Counted from the first letter of the stretch, positions 51,610 through 62,802 are shown. The stretch: DNA of 64,000 nt from an uncultured Sulfurovum sp. (GCA_902727855.1 CACVAS010000107.1:1-64000); one strand, 5' to 3'. Numbers and translations are program-made. Notes: a model not told the origin generated them from the letters alone.

Positions 51610-53715
51610 TTAAAACAAATCTTCAAAAAGCTCATGGGCTTCTTTAGTGTTGGACTGTATTACTTTAGGGCTGGGCTTCGGTTTAGGCTTTACTTTCACT
51701 TTTAATGGTTTCTTTTTTATAGGTTGTGGTTTTTGTGCGGGTTGTGGTTTCTTTATGTTAAAAAGCTTTTTTACAGAAGGTTTTTCAGTAGCAGGGCTTT
51801 GACTGGCGTCTTGTTCTTTCTTTGGTTGGAGTGCATTGGTACTAGGTGTTGGAGTAGGAGTAGGTTTCTCTTCTACACCAAAGAATGATGCGTCAATGCC
51901 TTTTTCAGTTGTTTCATTGGCATCTGGTGTAAGGTGTCCTTGGTTGACCAAAATGCTTACAATGTTTTTAAAGGTAGGCACTGCGGAGAGTGATGCAAAG
52001 TATTTGTAGCGTTTTTTGGCACGGATGACTAATACGCCTATGGTATATTTTTTACCTTGTTTGTCATTGGCAAATCCGTAAAAGCTACTATGGTACTCAC
52101 GGACATAACGTCCATTTTTTGCAATGTGTGCTGTACCAGTTTTTCCTCCAATTTCTAGTCCTGAGTATTGTGCTTTTACGCCTGTACCACGTTTGACTAC
52201 ATCCTGCAATATAGTCTTGACTTGATTGGCTGTTTTCTTACTGACTGCCTTTATGTCACCTACTTTGGGTTCAAGGGTGTATTGATTGCCATCTTTATCT
52301 CCAAGGTAAGAGACAATGCGAGGTGTCATAGCCATGCCCTCATTGTTAAATGCTGAGTAGGCTTTGAGAAGTTGTGAAAATGTTGCTGTCATACCATAGC
52401 CGTAAGAAGAGTTGGCTCTATGTAGTTTGTGGTTGAGTAAGTAGACTTTTTTAAGGCTTCCAGGAAGATCTCTAGAGAGGTCGAGTCCAGAAGGTTTTGC
52501 CATACCAAAGTTAATGAGACCTTTTCTAAAGGCATCACCACTTAGTTTCCAAGATATTTGAGAAATCCCGACATTTGAAGAGTGCACAATAATATCTGTC
52601 GCATTAAGCGATTCAAATTTATGATCATCAGTAATGGTACGTCTTTTGCCAATCTTCATTCTTCCATTGTAGGTATTGAACCATGTTTGAGGTGTGATGA
52701 GATTATTTTCCAGTGCAATGGCAAGGGTAATGGGTTTAACTACAGAGCCTGCTTCATGAGGGTACTCTGAAAATTTTGGGTTAAGTGCGGGGATGTCTTT
52801 TTGAAGAATATGTGCGGGGTCAAAACGTTCTGTACTTGCTAAGCTTAAGACCTTTCCTGTTTGACTCTCCATGACACCTACAAGTATTTCTTGGGCATCT
52901 AGTTTCTCTTTCATCGCATCTATCATGAGTTCTACTCTACGTTGTAGTGCCAAAGGAATGTTTAGGTGTAGGTCTAGACCATCTACGCGCTCTGAGTCAA
53001 TGCTATTTTTGTCGTGTATAACCGCACCTAGTACATCACGTTTACCTTTAAAATAGCCATCTTTTTTTGAGGTAATGTGTTCGTTGTAGTTTTTTTCTAA
53101 GCCTTTTTGTCCCTCAGGCCTTACATAACGTCCTTCTTGCTTTTTACCAATATATCCTAAAATGGGGCTCATGACATCTTTGAGTGGGAAACGTCTACTC
53201 TCTCCGTTTTCAATGATGTCTAGTCCAAAGAGTACGTTAATACCGGCACGGTTTTTAGTGGAGCGAAAGACACCTAGTCTACGTAGTTTGAGTGCTAAAG
53301 ATTTGAGTTGCATGGCAGTACTACTGTTAATGGAGTCAGATAGCGTAATATTTCTTTGTATATATTCTCCAGATTTGTAGGTTAATGATGCACGTATCTT
53401 TTTTTCGGGTATATTTGCATAGATAGAAAAAAGCTTTATAAAAACTTCTCTTTTCTCAGGCTTGATACTTGCCCCTTTGATAACAGCTTGATAGGTTTTT
53501 TGTGAGTTTGCAAGTGTGTAGTTGTCCGCTGAGATGATAGCACCACGAAAAGAACGGTCATGTAGTGTGGTGTTGTGACTAGGAATTCTTCTTTCATTGC
53601 TAATGGTTTGAATAACAGAGAGTAAAAATATACCCATACCAATGACTAAAAGCCAAAATAATATCGTAATTTTAGATTTTCGTTGGTCTATAAAATGTTT
53701 TGGACTATTTGACAT
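51610..53715 (-). CDS. penicillin-binding protein 2/FtsI-type transpeptidase
   Basis: 701 aa from ATG 53715 (AGGA upstream); a TTG five codons earlier is less likely. One N-terminal membrane helix (~17-37), dimerisation domain, then a transpeptidase domain with SVVK (324-327), SSN (379-381) and KTGTA (525-529). It crosslinks septal or lateral peptidoglycan. A long C-terminal tail (~590-701) rich in Pro, Lys and Gln is unusual. Divergent from ftsW, the usual partner. Confidence 0.9.
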   Translation of the reverse strand: MSNSPKHFIDQRKSKITILFWLLVIGMGIFLLSVIQTISNERRIPSHNTTLHDRSFRGAIISADNYTLANSQKTYQAVIKGASIKPEKREVFIKLFSIYANIPEKKIRASLTYKSGEYIQRNITLSDSINSSTAMQLKSLALKLRRLGVFRSTKNRAGINVLFGLDIIENGESRRFPLKDVMSPILGYIGKKQEGRYVRPEGQKGLEKNYNEHITSKKDGYFKGKRDVLGAVIHDKNSIDSERVDGLDLHLNIPLALQRRVELMIDAMKEKLDAQEILVGVMESQTGKVLSLASTERFDPAHILQKDIPALNPKFSEYPHEAGSVVKPITLAIALENNLITPQTWFNTYNGRMKIGKRRTITDDHKFESLNATDIIVHSSNVGISQISWKLSGDAFRKGLINFGMAKPSGLDLSRDLPGSLKKVYLLNHKLHRANSSYGYGMTATFSQLLKAYSAFNNEGMAMTPRIVSYLGDKDGNQYTLEPKVGDIKAVSKKTANQVKTILQDVVKRGTGVKAQYSGLEIGGKTGTAHIAKNGRYVREYHSSFYGFANDKQGKKYTIGVLVIRAKKRYKYFASLSAVPTFKNIVSILVNQGHLTPDANETTEKGIDASFFGVEEKPTPTPTPSTNALQPKKEQDASQSPATEKPSVKKLFNIKKPQPAQKPQPIKKKPLKVKVKPKPKPSPKVIQSNTKEAHELFEDLF

Positions 53716-53828
53716 TTTTATTCCTATCAAAATCTTGGGCTTGAATGGTTATGTGTTTGGGTGTAATTTTATATTATTTTTGATAAAATACTAATTAATA
53801 TTATAGTAAGAAATGAAAGAGAATTCAA

Positions 53829-55010
53829 ATGATTGATAAACCACTTCTTCTAAGCGTTATGACACTTTTGACACTTTCGCTTGTGATGAGCTACTCTCTG
53901 TCAACTTACACGGTGGTTTATTTAGAATATAATGATTTTCATTTTTTTAAGCGCCAAAGTATTGCGATATTTATTGGGTTTATGGTTATGGTGATATTGA
54001 GTAAATTAGAACCAGACATATGGTTTTCACGTATAGGCTTAGTACTCTTTATTGGTTTTTTTATTGTGATGATTGCCATGCCATTTTTGCCAGAAAACTT
54101 AGTGAATGAGGCAGGGGGTGCAAAGCGTTGGATACGTATAGGACCCATCTCTTTAGCACCTGTGGAGTTTTTTAAAATAGGATTTGTGTTTTTTATTGCA
54201 TGGAGTTTTACACGTAAACTATTGGGCAATCATAAGATGGGATTTTTTGAAGAATTTCGTATGTATGCGCCTTATTTGTTTATGTTTTTGATTGCTGTTT
54301 TACTTATAGCAGTGTTTCAGAAAGATTTAGGTCAAGTCGTGGTTTTAGGTGCAACGTTGATGGTGCTGTTTTTGTTCATAGGCTCATCATTAAAATTCTT
54401 TTTTACGCTGTTGTCTGCTGTATTTATGGCTTTTGTTGCACTGATATTTTTAGCACCACACCGTATGGCTCGTATTAAGTCTTGGTGGGGAACAGTACAA
54501 AATGATATACTCTCTTTGTTCCCTTTTGAATCTTTACAAACTTTGCGTGTTGAAGAAGGTAAAGAGCCTTATCAAATATCAAATTCACTGAATGCTATAC
54601 ACAATGGTGGATATTGGGGTGAAGGTTTAGGTAATGGACAGTTTAAATTGGGCTATCTCTCAGAGGTACATTCAGACTTTGTTTTAGCAGGTATTACTGA
54701 AGAGTTAGGATTTTTAGGATTATTGCTTGTTGTTGGGATTGTACTTTTTATTGTATTTCGTATTTTTATTATTGCTGCAAAAGTGAAAAACCCAGTCTAT
54801 TATTTATTTTCTATAGGAGCAGGGCTACTCATAGCATTTGCATTTTTACTAAACGCTTATGGTATTTCTGGTATCACACCGATTAAAGGAATAGCGGTAC
54901 CATTTTTAAGCTATGGCGGTTCACATATTTTAGCATCATGTGTGACAATAGGTATGATACTAATGATTTCAAAAAAAGTACCTAGAGATGTAGATGGAAG
55001 GATTATATAA
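53829..55010 (+). CDS. ftsW: FtsW/RodA-family peptidoglycan glycosyltransferase
   Basis: 393 aa, about ten transmembrane helices. SEDS motifs: GGAKRWIRIGPISLAPVEFFKI, FQKDLGQ (catalytic Asp), HSDFVLAGITEELGF and AVPFLSYGGSH. It polymerises glycan strands from lipid II. Placement before murG supports ftsW over rodA. Stop overlaps the murG start. Confidence 0.9.
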   Translation: MIDKPLLLSVMTLLTLSLVMSYSLSTYTVVYLEYNDFHFFKRQSIAIFIGFMVMVILSKLEPDIWFSRIGLVLFIGFFIVMIAMPFLPENLVNEAGGAKRWIRIGPISLAPVEFFKIGFVFFIAWSFTRKLLGNHKMGFFEEFRMYAPYLFMFLIAVLLIAVFQKDLGQVVVLGATLMVLFLFIGSSLKFFFTLLSAVFMAFVALIFLAPHRMARIKSWWGTVQNDILSLFPFESLQTLRVEEGKEPYQISNSLNAIHNGGYWGEGLGNGQFKLGYLSEVHSDFVLAGITEELGFLGLLLVVGIVLFIVFRIFIIAAKVKNPVYYLFSIGAGLLIAFAFLLNAYGISGITPIKGIAVPFLSYGGSHILASCVTIGMILMISKKVPRDVDGRII

Positions 55011-56053
55011 TGAGTATACTCATGACTGGCGGTGGTACAGGTGGTCACTTGGCTATTATTAAAGCAGTGAAGGAACAGTTAATTCTTCGACATGCTCAGG
55101 AATCGGTGGCTGAGCCTTTCGAAGTCATTTATGTTGGTTCCACAAAAGGGCAAGATAAAATGTGGTTTGAAAAAGATGAAGATTTTTTTCACAAATATTT
55201 TTTTGAGACACGTGGCGTGGTCAATCAAGGTACACTTGGTAAGATAAAGTCATTGTTTATGATGGCTAGTGCAACGTTTAAGGCCATGAAACTTATACGT
55301 AAACACAAAGTGAAAGTTGTTTTTTCTGTGGGAGGTTTTTCTGCAGCACCAATGGCATTTGCAGCTAAACTTAGTAGAACACCTTTAGTCATACATGAGC
55401 AAAATGCGGCTTTAGGGTCTTTAAATAAACTTTTGAAACCTTATGCAACACATTTTATCTCTTCCTATTTAGACGAAAGTCCTATCAAAGCGTATCCGAT
55501 CAAAGATATATTTTTTAAAAATGCTTATGTGCGTATGGAAGTAAAAACAGTCATATTTATGGGTGGGTCGCAAGGGGCAAAGGCTATTAACGCTTTAGCA
55601 CTTAAGATGGCACCAGAGCTTAAGAAAAGAGGCATTAAGATTATTCACCAAGCAGGTGAAAAGAATGTCGAAGAGGTAAAGAAATCTTATGAAGACTTGG
55701 AGATAGAAGCAGAAGTGTTTGGATTTACTACCAAATTGGCAGCCTATATGTATGAAGCAGACTTTGCAATTGCTCGCTCAGGTGCATCAACACTTTGGGA
55801 GTTAAGTGCAACAGCATTGCCAACACTCTTTATACCGTACCCCTATGCAGCCTCCGACCATCAGTATCATAATGCACAGTTTTTGGTAGAGAAAAAACTA
55901 GCATGGATTATGAGAGAAGAAGCCTTAGAGAAAGACAAAGTGCTCGCTTTGTTAGATGAAGAACTAAGTGTAGTAAGTAAAGGACTTATGGATGTCGTCA
56001 AAGAAGACGGAAGTAAAAAGATAGCCCAATTACTTCTGGGCATTGTTCAGTAG
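55010..56053 (+). CDS. murG: MurG glycosyltransferase (lipid II synthesis)
   Basis: 347 aa. GGGTGGHLAI, VGGFSAAPMAFAA, HEQNAALG and GGSQGAKAIN are typical; it adds GlcNAc to lipid I. Overlaps ftsW by 1 base and the convergent bioD by 24. Confidence 0.96.
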   Translation: MSILMTGGGTGGHLAIIKAVKEQLILRHAQESVAEPFEVIYVGSTKGQDKMWFEKDEDFFHKYFFETRGVVNQGTLGKIKSLFMMASATFKAMKLIRKHKVKVVFSVGGFSAAPMAFAAKLSRTPLVIHEQNAALGSLNKLLKPYATHFISSYLDESPIKAYPIKDIFFKNAYVRMEVKTVIFMGGSQGAKAINALALKMAPELKKRGIKIIHQAGEKNVEEVKKSYEDLEIEAEVFGFTTKLAAYMYEADFAIARSGASTLWELSATALPTLFIPYPYAASDHQYHNAQFLVEKKLAWIMREEALEKDKVLALLDEELSVVSKGLMDVVKEDGSKKIAQLLLGIVQ

Positions 56054-56689
56054 AAGTTTTGATATAAACTTTGAACTCTCTAGTCCATCTTGGATACTCC
56101 ACCAGTGAGGAAATTGTGCATCATAATAAGGTTGCGTGACTGTTGGAAACTCTTGTTTATCTTCGTGTAAATTAACACACCAATCAAACTCAATATGTCG
56201 TGCTTCTAAAGCCTCCATAGAAAGAAGTGTGTCATTGATACAACCTAAACGGCTAGGTGTAACGAGCAGTGTTTTGATGTTTAGTTTAACAATGAGATCA
56301 ATCATGTTAAATGTTTTTGTGATGGGTACATGTAAACCACCAGCACCTTCGACTAAAAGAATGTCACAAAGTTTTGCAAGTTTATGATACTTTTTTATAA
56401 TCTCTTCTATTTGTATGATATTTTTGGTATCTGCACAAAATGGGGCTGCGGGTAAAGGAAAGGTATAGGCTGTAATATCTGAAACTTTTAAAGATTTAAA
56501 GTGCTTGTTAACCTTTTGACAAGCTTGAAGTAGTATAGTTGCATCAGGAGCTGTGTGAATGACCCCTGTTTCGATGGGCTTAAAAACACCAACGTTTAAA
56601 CCTTTGGCAGCAAATGCTTCAATGAGTTTGAGTGTGACGTAGGTTTTGCCTATATCAGTGTTAGTGGCAGTGATGAAAAGTGTGTTCAT
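56030..56689 (-). CDS. bioD: dethiobiotin synthetase
   Basis: 219 aa. P-loop-like TATNTDIGKTYVTLKL, KPIETGV and VEGAGGLHVPI. It carboxylates 7,8-diaminopelargonate to dethiobiotin with CO2 and ATP. No other bio genes are near. Confidence 0.94.
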   Translation of the reverse strand: MNTLFITATNTDIGKTYVTLKLIEAFAAKGLNVGVFKPIETGVIHTAPDATILLQACQKVNKHFKSLKVSDITAYTFPLPAAPFCADTKNIIQIEEIIKKYHKLAKLCDILLVEGAGGLHVPITKTFNMIDLIVKLNIKTLLVTPSRLGCINDTLLSMEALEARHIEFDWCVNLHEDKQEFPTVTQPYYDAQFPHWWSIQDGLESSKFISKLLLNNAQK

Positions 56690-56784
56690 TCACAATTCCT
56701 TTATATATTAATAGTATCATTATATATAAAATAATATAATTTATTAGATTTGTCTTTAAATAAAGACATCAGTAAGGATAAATA

Positions 56785-57084
56785 TTGCCAAAAATTGAAG
56801 AAGAATTAGACTTAGCACTAGAACTAGAAAAACCAAAAATGTTTAAGGTACTTTTGCACAATGATGACTATACAAGTATGGATTTTGTGGTAGAGATATT
56901 GGCAGGGATTTTTCATAAAAACCAAATAGAAGCTGAGAAAATCATGTTGCAGATACATGATAAAGGCAAGGCGATATGTGGTGTGTATTCTTTTGAGATA
57001 GCACAAACAAAAACACAACAAGTAAAGCAAAAAGCAAAACAAAATGAGTTCCCGCTTTTAGCAACTATAGAAGAGGATGGATAA
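56785..57084 (+). CDS. clpS: ATP-dependent protease adaptor ClpS
   Basis: 99 aa, TTG start with AAGGAT upstream. The core LLHNDDYTSMDFVVEIL binds N-degrons (DDYT pocket). ClpS delivers such substrates to ClpA, whose gene overlaps its stop by one base. Confidence 0.95.
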   Translation: MPKIEEELDLALELEKPKMFKVLLHNDDYTSMDFVVEILAGIFHKNQIEAEKIMLQIHDKGKAICGVYSFEIAQTKTQQVKQKAKQNEFPLLATIEEDG

Positions 57085-59273
57085 TGATAAGTATAGCACT
57101 AAATGATGTATTTAAAGATGCAGTGGAACACGCAAAAGAGAATAAACATGAATATCTTACTGTTGAGCATCTTTTTTTAGCCATTGTACGGTCTAAAGAA
57201 GGTAGTGAAATATTGAGTGGACTGCATGCAGATGTTGTCGTACTTGAGTCAGGTATAGCAGAGCATATTAGAAAAACAATTCACTCTTTAGACAAAGAGG
57301 TAGAGCCTTTTGAAACGACATCATTGTCTCATGCGATTAATGACATGATGTCTCATATAAATTCTTCAGGTCGTACAGAGGCTAGTATAGGTGACATGTT
57401 GGCATCTATATTTATGCAAGAACACTCTTATGCAGTGTATCTTATGAAAAAAGAAGGACTCTCTAGAGTAGATATATTAGAGATGATATCACACCGGTAT
57501 GGTCCAGAAAATACCAATAAAGTACAAGATAATGAACAACAAACATATTTAGAACAATTTACAATAGAACTTGTTGCACTTGCTAAAACAGGTAAAATTG
57601 ATCCTGTCATAGGACGTGTAGATGAGATAGAACGTGTGATGCAGACACTTTGTCGCCGTAAAAAGAATAACCCTCTACTTGTAGGTGAACCAGGTGTTGG
57701 TAAGACAGCTATAGCTGAAGGCTTAGCACTGAATATTGCAGAAGGCACAGTGCCCCAGATACTCAAGAGTTCTTTAGTGTACGCTTTGGACATGGGAGCA
57801 CTTGTTGCGGGTACAAAATATAGAGGTGATTTTGAAAAACGTCTAAAAGGTATTATTTCTGAGATAAGTCAAATAGACGATGCAATTATGTTTATAGATG
57901 AAATACATACTATGGTAGGTGCGGGTTCAACAAGTGGGGGGAGCATGGATGCTTCTAATTTACTTAAACCTGCACTCGCACGTGGTGAACTAAAATGTAT
58001 AGGAGCAACCACATATACAGAATATAGAAACTTTTTTGACAAAGACAAAGCACTCAGTCGTAGATTTGCAAAGATAGACATAGATGAGCCAAGTGTTGAA
58101 GACACTTTTACTATTTTAAAAGGTGTACAAGACAAATACGAAAACTACCATAATATTAAGTTTACAGATGATGCATTGCAGTCGTCCATAGAGCTTTCAG
58201 TGAAATACTTACATGACAGGTTTTTACCAGATAAAGCGATGGATATTATTGATGAAGTGGGTGCACATTTTATGCTTAAAGGTAAAAGTGGTGGTACGAT
58301 TACACCTAAAGATATAGAAAGGTCCGTTGCAAAAAGTTTAAAACTTCCTTCAACAGTGATAGGCACAGACGATACACAAAAACTTAAAACCTTAGAGAAG
58401 GATCTCTCTTTTCATATTATTGGACAAGAAGAAGCGATTGGGGCAATTTCATCTGCAATAAAACGTTCATATGCAGGGCTTAATGGTGCAAATAGACCTA
58501 TTGGATCATTTCTATTTGTGGGTCCAACAGGTGTAGGTAAAACAGCACTCGCAACACAATTGGCTAGTACTATGAATGTACATTTTGAGAGATTAGATAT
58601 GTCTGAATATATGGAAGCACACACTATCAGCCGTTTAGTGGGTGCACCCCCAGGTTATGTGGGCTATGAACAGGGTGGGCTTTTGACTGAGATGATTAAA
58701 AAACATCCACATACTGTTTTATTACTTGATGAAATAGAAAAAGCCCATCCTGATATTATGAATATCTTACTTCAGGTAATGGATGGTGCTAAATTGACTG
58801 ATAATAATGGTGTGGTTAGTGATTTTAAAAATGTGATACTTATTATGACGTCAAACCTAGGAACAAAAGAGGCCAATGTGATGGGCTTTAATAAAGACAA
58901 CTCAATGAAGACAGATAAAGCATTGACTAGCTTTTTTACACCTGAGTTTAGAAATAGACTTTCAGGAACTATTACATTTAATGCACTTGATTTAAGCACA
59001 TTAGTGACCATAGTAGACAGAGAAGTAGAAAAATTAAATCTATTATTGGCACCTAAAAAAGTAACAGTAACAGTAAGTAAAAAAGCAAAAGAGCATTTGG
59101 CTAATGAAGGATACGATGAACGTTATGGAGCCAGACATATTGGACGTGTCATAGACACATACATTAAAGAGGCACTCACCGATGAGATACTTTTTGGTAA
59201 ACTTCAAAAAGGTGGTTCTGTTAAAGTGAGTTATAAAAGAGAGAAACTTGAGTTTCATTTTGAAGAGAAATAA
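57084..59273 (+). CDS. clpA: ClpA-type AAA+ unfoldase
   Basis: 729 aa. Clp N domain (1-~145), D1 ATPase with GEPGVGKTA and [12 protein letters not shown]2 ATPase with GPTGVGKTA and [12 protein letters not shown]. No middle coiled coil, so ClpA rather than ClpB. It unfolds proteins for ClpP. Confidence 0.96.
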   Translation: MISIALNDVFKDAVEHAKENKHEYLTVEHLFLAIVRSKEGSEILSGLHADVVVLESGIAEHIRKTIHSLDKEVEPFETTSLSHAINDMMSHINSSGRTEASIGDMLASIFMQEHSYAVYLMKKEGLSRVDILEMISHRYGPENTNKVQDNEQQTYLEQFTIELVALAKTGKIDPVIGRVDEIERVMQTLCRRKKNNPLLVGEPGVGKTAIAEGLALNIAEGTVPQILKSSLVYALDMGALVAGTKYRGDFEKRLKGIISEISQIDDAIMFIDEIHTMVGAGSTSGGSMDASNLLKPALARGELKCIGATTYTEYRNFFDKDKALSRRFAKIDIDEPSVEDTFTILKGVQDKYENYHNIKFTDDALQSSIELSVKYLHDRFLPDKAMDIIDEVGAHFMLKGKSGGTITPKDIERSVAKSLKLPSTVIGTDDTQKLKTLEKDLSFHIIGQEEAIGAISSAIKRSYAGLNGANRPIGSFLFVGPTGVGKTALATQLASTMNVHFERLDMSEYMEAHTISRLVGAPPGYVGYEQGGLLTEMIKKHPHTVLLLDEIEKAHPDIMNILLQVMDGAKLTDNNGVVSDFKNVILIMTSNLGTKEANVMGFNKDNSMKTDKALTSFFTPEFRNRLSGTITFNALDLSTLVTIVDREVEKLNLLLAPKKVTVTVSKKAKEHLANEGYDERYGARHIGRVIDTYIKEALTDEILFGKLQKGGSVKVSYKREKLEFHFEEK

Positions 59274-59279
59274 AATCTA

Positions 59280-60011
59280 ATGTCTTCACATTTAGAAGAT
59301 GAGAGTTATTATATACCTTCACTTAGTGAAGATATAACACTTTTTCCAAATCCTCGTCTAGCATTAGATGAGGGCTTACTTGCTTATGGTGGGGACTTGT
59401 CACCACAGAGACTTTTAAATGCCTATAAAAAAGGTATATTCCCGTGGTATTCCAAGGATGACCCTATACTTTGGTGGTCACCCAATCCTAGACTCTTACT
59501 TTTTCCCAACAAATTTATAGTACGTAAATCATTTAAACGGATATTACGTGCTGGAAAATTTAGTGTTACTTTTGATAGATCTTTTTCTGAAGTGATTAAG
59601 CATTGTGCTTCAGTAAATAGAAAAAGTCAAGAATCTTCATGGATAGTAGAGGAGATGATAGAAGCTTACATACGTTTGCATGAAGAGGGTTTAGCGCATT
59701 CTGTAGAGGTATATAAAGAGGGTAAGCTTGTTGGAGGACTCTATGGGATTGCGTATGGAAAAGCATTTTTTGGTGAATCCATGTTCTCTCTCGTTTCGGA
59801 TGCTTCAAAAGTAGCATTTAAAGCACTAAGTGATGTTTTAGGAAGCAAAAGCTATGATTTTATAGATTGTCAAATGAAAACAGACCATATGGTAAGTATG
59901 GGTGCTGAAGTTATCGATAGAAATCTATTTTTAGATTTACTAGAAGAGACAGTGCCTAAACAGACAGATTTTGGTAAATGGAATCACTTTGAATGGAAAT
60001 ATAATGATTAA
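59280..60011 (+). CDS. aat: leucyl/phenylalanyl-tRNA-protein transferase
   Basis: 243 aa. LLAYGGDLSPQRLLNAYKKG, FPWYSKDDPILWWSPNPR, and GLYGIAYGKAFFGESMFS are family hallmarks. It adds Leu or Phe to proteins with N-terminal Lys or Arg, creating degrons for ClpS. It lies 6 bases after clpA. Confidence 0.96.
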   Translation: MSSHLEDESYYIPSLSEDITLFPNPRLALDEGLLAYGGDLSPQRLLNAYKKGIFPWYSKDDPILWWSPNPRLLLFPNKFIVRKSFKRILRAGKFSVTFDRSFSEVIKHCASVNRKSQESSWIVEEMIEAYIRLHEEGLAHSVEVYKEGKLVGGLYGIAYGKAFFGESMFSLVSDASKVAFKALSDVLGSKSYDFIDCQMKTDHMVSMGAEVIDRNLFLDLLEETVPKQTDFGKWNHFEWKYND

Positions 60012-60020
60012 GGATTTAAA

Positions 60021-61016
60021 ATGGTAAATAGAGATATAAATTTCTCTTTGTGGTTAGATTTTGTAGAGAGAGACTATTTAAAAAATGAATTTTCAAAACT
60101 GATTGAAAATGGTGTTATTAATGGTGCTACAAGTAATCCATCTATTTTTGCTTCGGCTATAACAACATCCCCTGCGTATAAAGAACAATTAGAGTCTTTA
60201 GAAGGAAAGAGTGCCAAGGAAAAGTATGAAGCTTTAGCCATAGAAGATATAAAATCAGCAGCACTCGCACTAAGAGAATCTTATGACATAGGTAATGATG
60301 GCTATATATCTATAGAAGTTGATCCTTTTTTATCTAATGATACAGAGGGTACTATTGAAGAGGGTAAGAGACTCTTTACAGCAATTGGTGAACCAAATGT
60401 CATGGTAAAAGTACCTGCTACAGAAGCTGGATACGCTGCAATGACTGAACTCTTAAGTACAGGTATTTCAGTCAATGCAACCCTTATATTCTCTCCTAAA
60501 CAAGCAAAACAATGTTTAAAGGCAATGAAAAAAGGTTTAGATGCTTTTGCCGCTTCTGGTGGTGGACGTTGTGAAGCTGTTATTTCTGTATTTGTCAGTA
60601 GATTTGATAGATTGTTAGATAGTGACTTCGAACAAGAAGGTTTAGATGTCTCTTTAACAGGCATATATAACGCTGCAAAAATTTATAATCTTATTGAGGC
60701 TAACCATACTCCTTCTGTACGTACTCTTTTTGCAAGTACAGGGGTAAAAGGTGATGCTTTAAGTGCAGAATATTATATGAAAGAGTTATTGGCTCCTCAC
60801 TCTGTCAATACTGCACCGTTGGCTACAATAGAGTCTTATGTTTCTAGTGATATATCTGCACCAAAGTTACCTATTGATGAGCAGGTACTTAATGGTTACT
60901 TTACAAAACTGGAAGATAATGGTTTTGATATGGATAAAATATATGCTCAATTATTAAAAGAAGGATTAGAAGCATTTGAAAAGTCGTTTCAAGAGATGCT
61001 AGATACATTAAAATAA
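60021..61016 (+). CDS. tal: transaldolase
   Basis: 331 aa. The Schiff-base lysine is Lys130 in NVMVKVPAT; GATSNPSIF and ISVFVSRFDRLLD fit the TalB-like or Tal/PGI-type class 2. It acts in the pentose phosphate pathway. 9 bases after aat. Confidence 0.94.
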   Translation: MVNRDINFSLWLDFVERDYLKNEFSKLIENGVINGATSNPSIFASAITTSPAYKEQLESLEGKSAKEKYEALAIEDIKSAALALRESYDIGNDGYISIEVDPFLSNDTEGTIEEGKRLFTAIGEPNVMVKVPATEAGYAAMTELLSTGISVNATLIFSPKQAKQCLKAMKKGLDAFAASGGGRCEAVISVFVSRFDRLLDSDFEQEGLDVSLTGIYNAAKIYNLIEANHTPSVRTLFASTGVKGDALSAEYYMKELLAPHSVNTAPLATIESYVSSDISAPKLPIDEQVLNGYFTKLEDNGFDMDKIYAQLLKEGLEAFEKSFQEMLDTLK

Positions 61017-61036
61017 AAGACTATTAGGATGCTATA

Positions 61037-62179
61037 TTGGTAGAAGAAAAACTTAAACTCTATTTAAAGACAATGGTTCGTAACCAAGGTTCAGATTTGC
61101 ATTTGAAATCTGGTGCTGTACCTAGAGTACGTATAGATGGCATGTTAAAAATTTTGGGCAAAGAAGTTTTAGATGCAGTGATGCTAGATAGTATTGCCCA
61201 AGCAATTATGAGTCAAGAACAGTATAGTAAGTTAAAAAATGACAAAAGTTTAGATTTTACATATATTTATAGTAAAGAGTACCGTTTCCGTGTGAATTAT
61301 TTTTATCAAATGGAAGGACTCTCTGCTGTATTTAGACTGATTCCTGTCAAGATTGCAACACTTGAAGAGTTGAAGCTTCCTAAGGTTATTGAAACATTTA
61401 CGCAAGTACAGCGTGGATTAGTATTGGTTACTGGGGTAACAGGTTCAGGTAAATCTACAACACTTGCAGCACTGATAGATAAAATAAATAATAGAGATAA
61501 TAAACATATTGTCTGTATTGAAGATCCTATTGAGTTTATACACAAAGATAAAAACTGTCTTATTAATCAAAGGGCTATTGGGCAAGATACACATTCGTTT
61601 TCTGATGCATTAAGAGCAGCACTTCGTGAAGATCCAGATATTATTTTAGTGGGTGAGATGAGGGACCTTGAGACCATAGATATTGCTTTACATGCTGCAA
61701 ATACAGGGCATTTAGTTTTTTCTACAGTACATACATTAGATGCGAAAGAAACGGTAGATAGAATAGTAGGTATGTTTAGTAAAGAAGAGCAGAACAGAAT
61801 ACGAGGTTCTTTAGCCTCTGTACTCGAAGGTGTGATTTCTCAAAGGCTCATACCTACAACACTTGGTGGCCGTGTTGCAGCCATTGAAGTGCTTAAAAAA
61901 ACAGCACGTATTGAACAACTGATTATGGAAGACCGTGACCATGAAATACCAGATGCACTCTTTGATGGAAAAGATATATACGGTACACAAACATTTGATC
62001 AGGCACTGTTAGATCTTTTACATGAAGGAAGAATTACTGAAAAGGTGACTATGGAGTATGCAACGAATCCTGCCGACATGAAATTAAAAATTGAAGGTAT
62101 TGGAAGAGGTGCTTTAGCACAAAAAAATCGTGATATTAGTGAAGACGATGTGTTTTCTTTTAAAGAAATTGAAGAATAA
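61037..62179 (+). CDS. pilT: PilT-type retraction ATPase
   Basis: 380 aa, TTG start. Walker A GVTGSGKST, Asp-box EDPIEF, Walker B REDPDIILVGEMRDLET and His box HAANTGHLVFSTVHT. It would power retraction of type IV pili or related machinery; no other pil genes are in the window. A role with a pseudopilus or competence system is equally possible. Confidence 0.9.
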   Translation: MVEEKLKLYLKTMVRNQGSDLHLKSGAVPRVRIDGMLKILGKEVLDAVMLDSIAQAIMSQEQYSKLKNDKSLDFTYIYSKEYRFRVNYFYQMEGLSAVFRLIPVKIATLEELKLPKVIETFTQVQRGLVLVTGVTGSGKSTTLAALIDKINNRDNKHIVCIEDPIEFIHKDKNCLINQRAIGQDTHSFSDALRAALREDPDIILVGEMRDLETIDIALHAANTGHLVFSTVHTLDAKETVDRIVGMFSKEEQNRIRGSLASVLEGVISQRLIPTTLGGRVAAIEVLKKTARIEQLIMEDRDHEIPDALFDGKDIYGTQTFDQALLDLLHEGRITEKVTMEYATNPADMKLKIEGIGRGALAQKNRDISEDDVFSFKEIEE

Positions 62180-62253
62180 TTCGCTATAATTCGCACCCCA
62201 TCATTTTCTTAGTAAAATGACGAATATTTAAATTAGTAAGTAAGGACAACAAT

Positions 62254-62790
62254 ATGTTAGAAGGTATCATTAGAGAGAGTATCGGAAAAGTGAATGCAAA
62301 GAAGCTTAAAAGAGATGGTTATCTAATCGCAAACATTTATGCAAATGGTGTTGAAAATATCAATGCTGCATTTAAACGTGGTGATTTTGTAAGAGCAGTG
62401 AGAGCGAAAGAGACACTTACATTCCCCGTAAAGGTTGGCGATAAGGAACTTAATGTATTTATCCAAGAATATCAAATGCATCCAGTCAATGGTGATGTAT
62501 TGCATGTGGACTTAAGAGTTGCAGTACCAGGGCAAGTAACGAATTTTCTTGTACCTGTAACAACACATGGTATCCCTAAAGGGCGTAAAAATAAGGGTGT
62601 CCTTGTGATGTCTAAAAAAAGATTAAAAGTAAGAGGTGCTATTGAAGATGTACCTGCTAAATTTGATTTTGATGTAACAGAGCTTGACAGAGATGATTCA
62701 ATTCTTGTAAGAGATGTTGAAGTACCTGCAAACTGTAGATTAATGGATAGACAAGATGTTGCTATCTGTGGTGTTATTAAAGCCAAGTAA
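62254..62790 (+). CDS. rplY: ribosomal protein L25/general stress protein Ctc
   Basis: 178 aa, two-domain (TL5/Ctc) form that binds 5S rRNA. IYANGVENINAAFKRGDF and PVNGDVLHVDLR are typical. Followed by pth after 12 bases, a conserved pair. Confidence 0.95.
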   Translation: MLEGIIRESIGKVNAKKLKRDGYLIANIYANGVENINAAFKRGDFVRAVRAKETLTFPVKVGDKELNVFIQEYQMHPVNGDVLHVDLRVAVPGQVTNFLVPVTTHGIPKGRKNKGVLVMSKKRLKVRGAIEDVPAKFDFDVTELDRDDSILVRDVEVPANCRLMDRQDVAICGVIKAK

Positions 62791-62802
62791 GTTAAAACAG
62801 TT

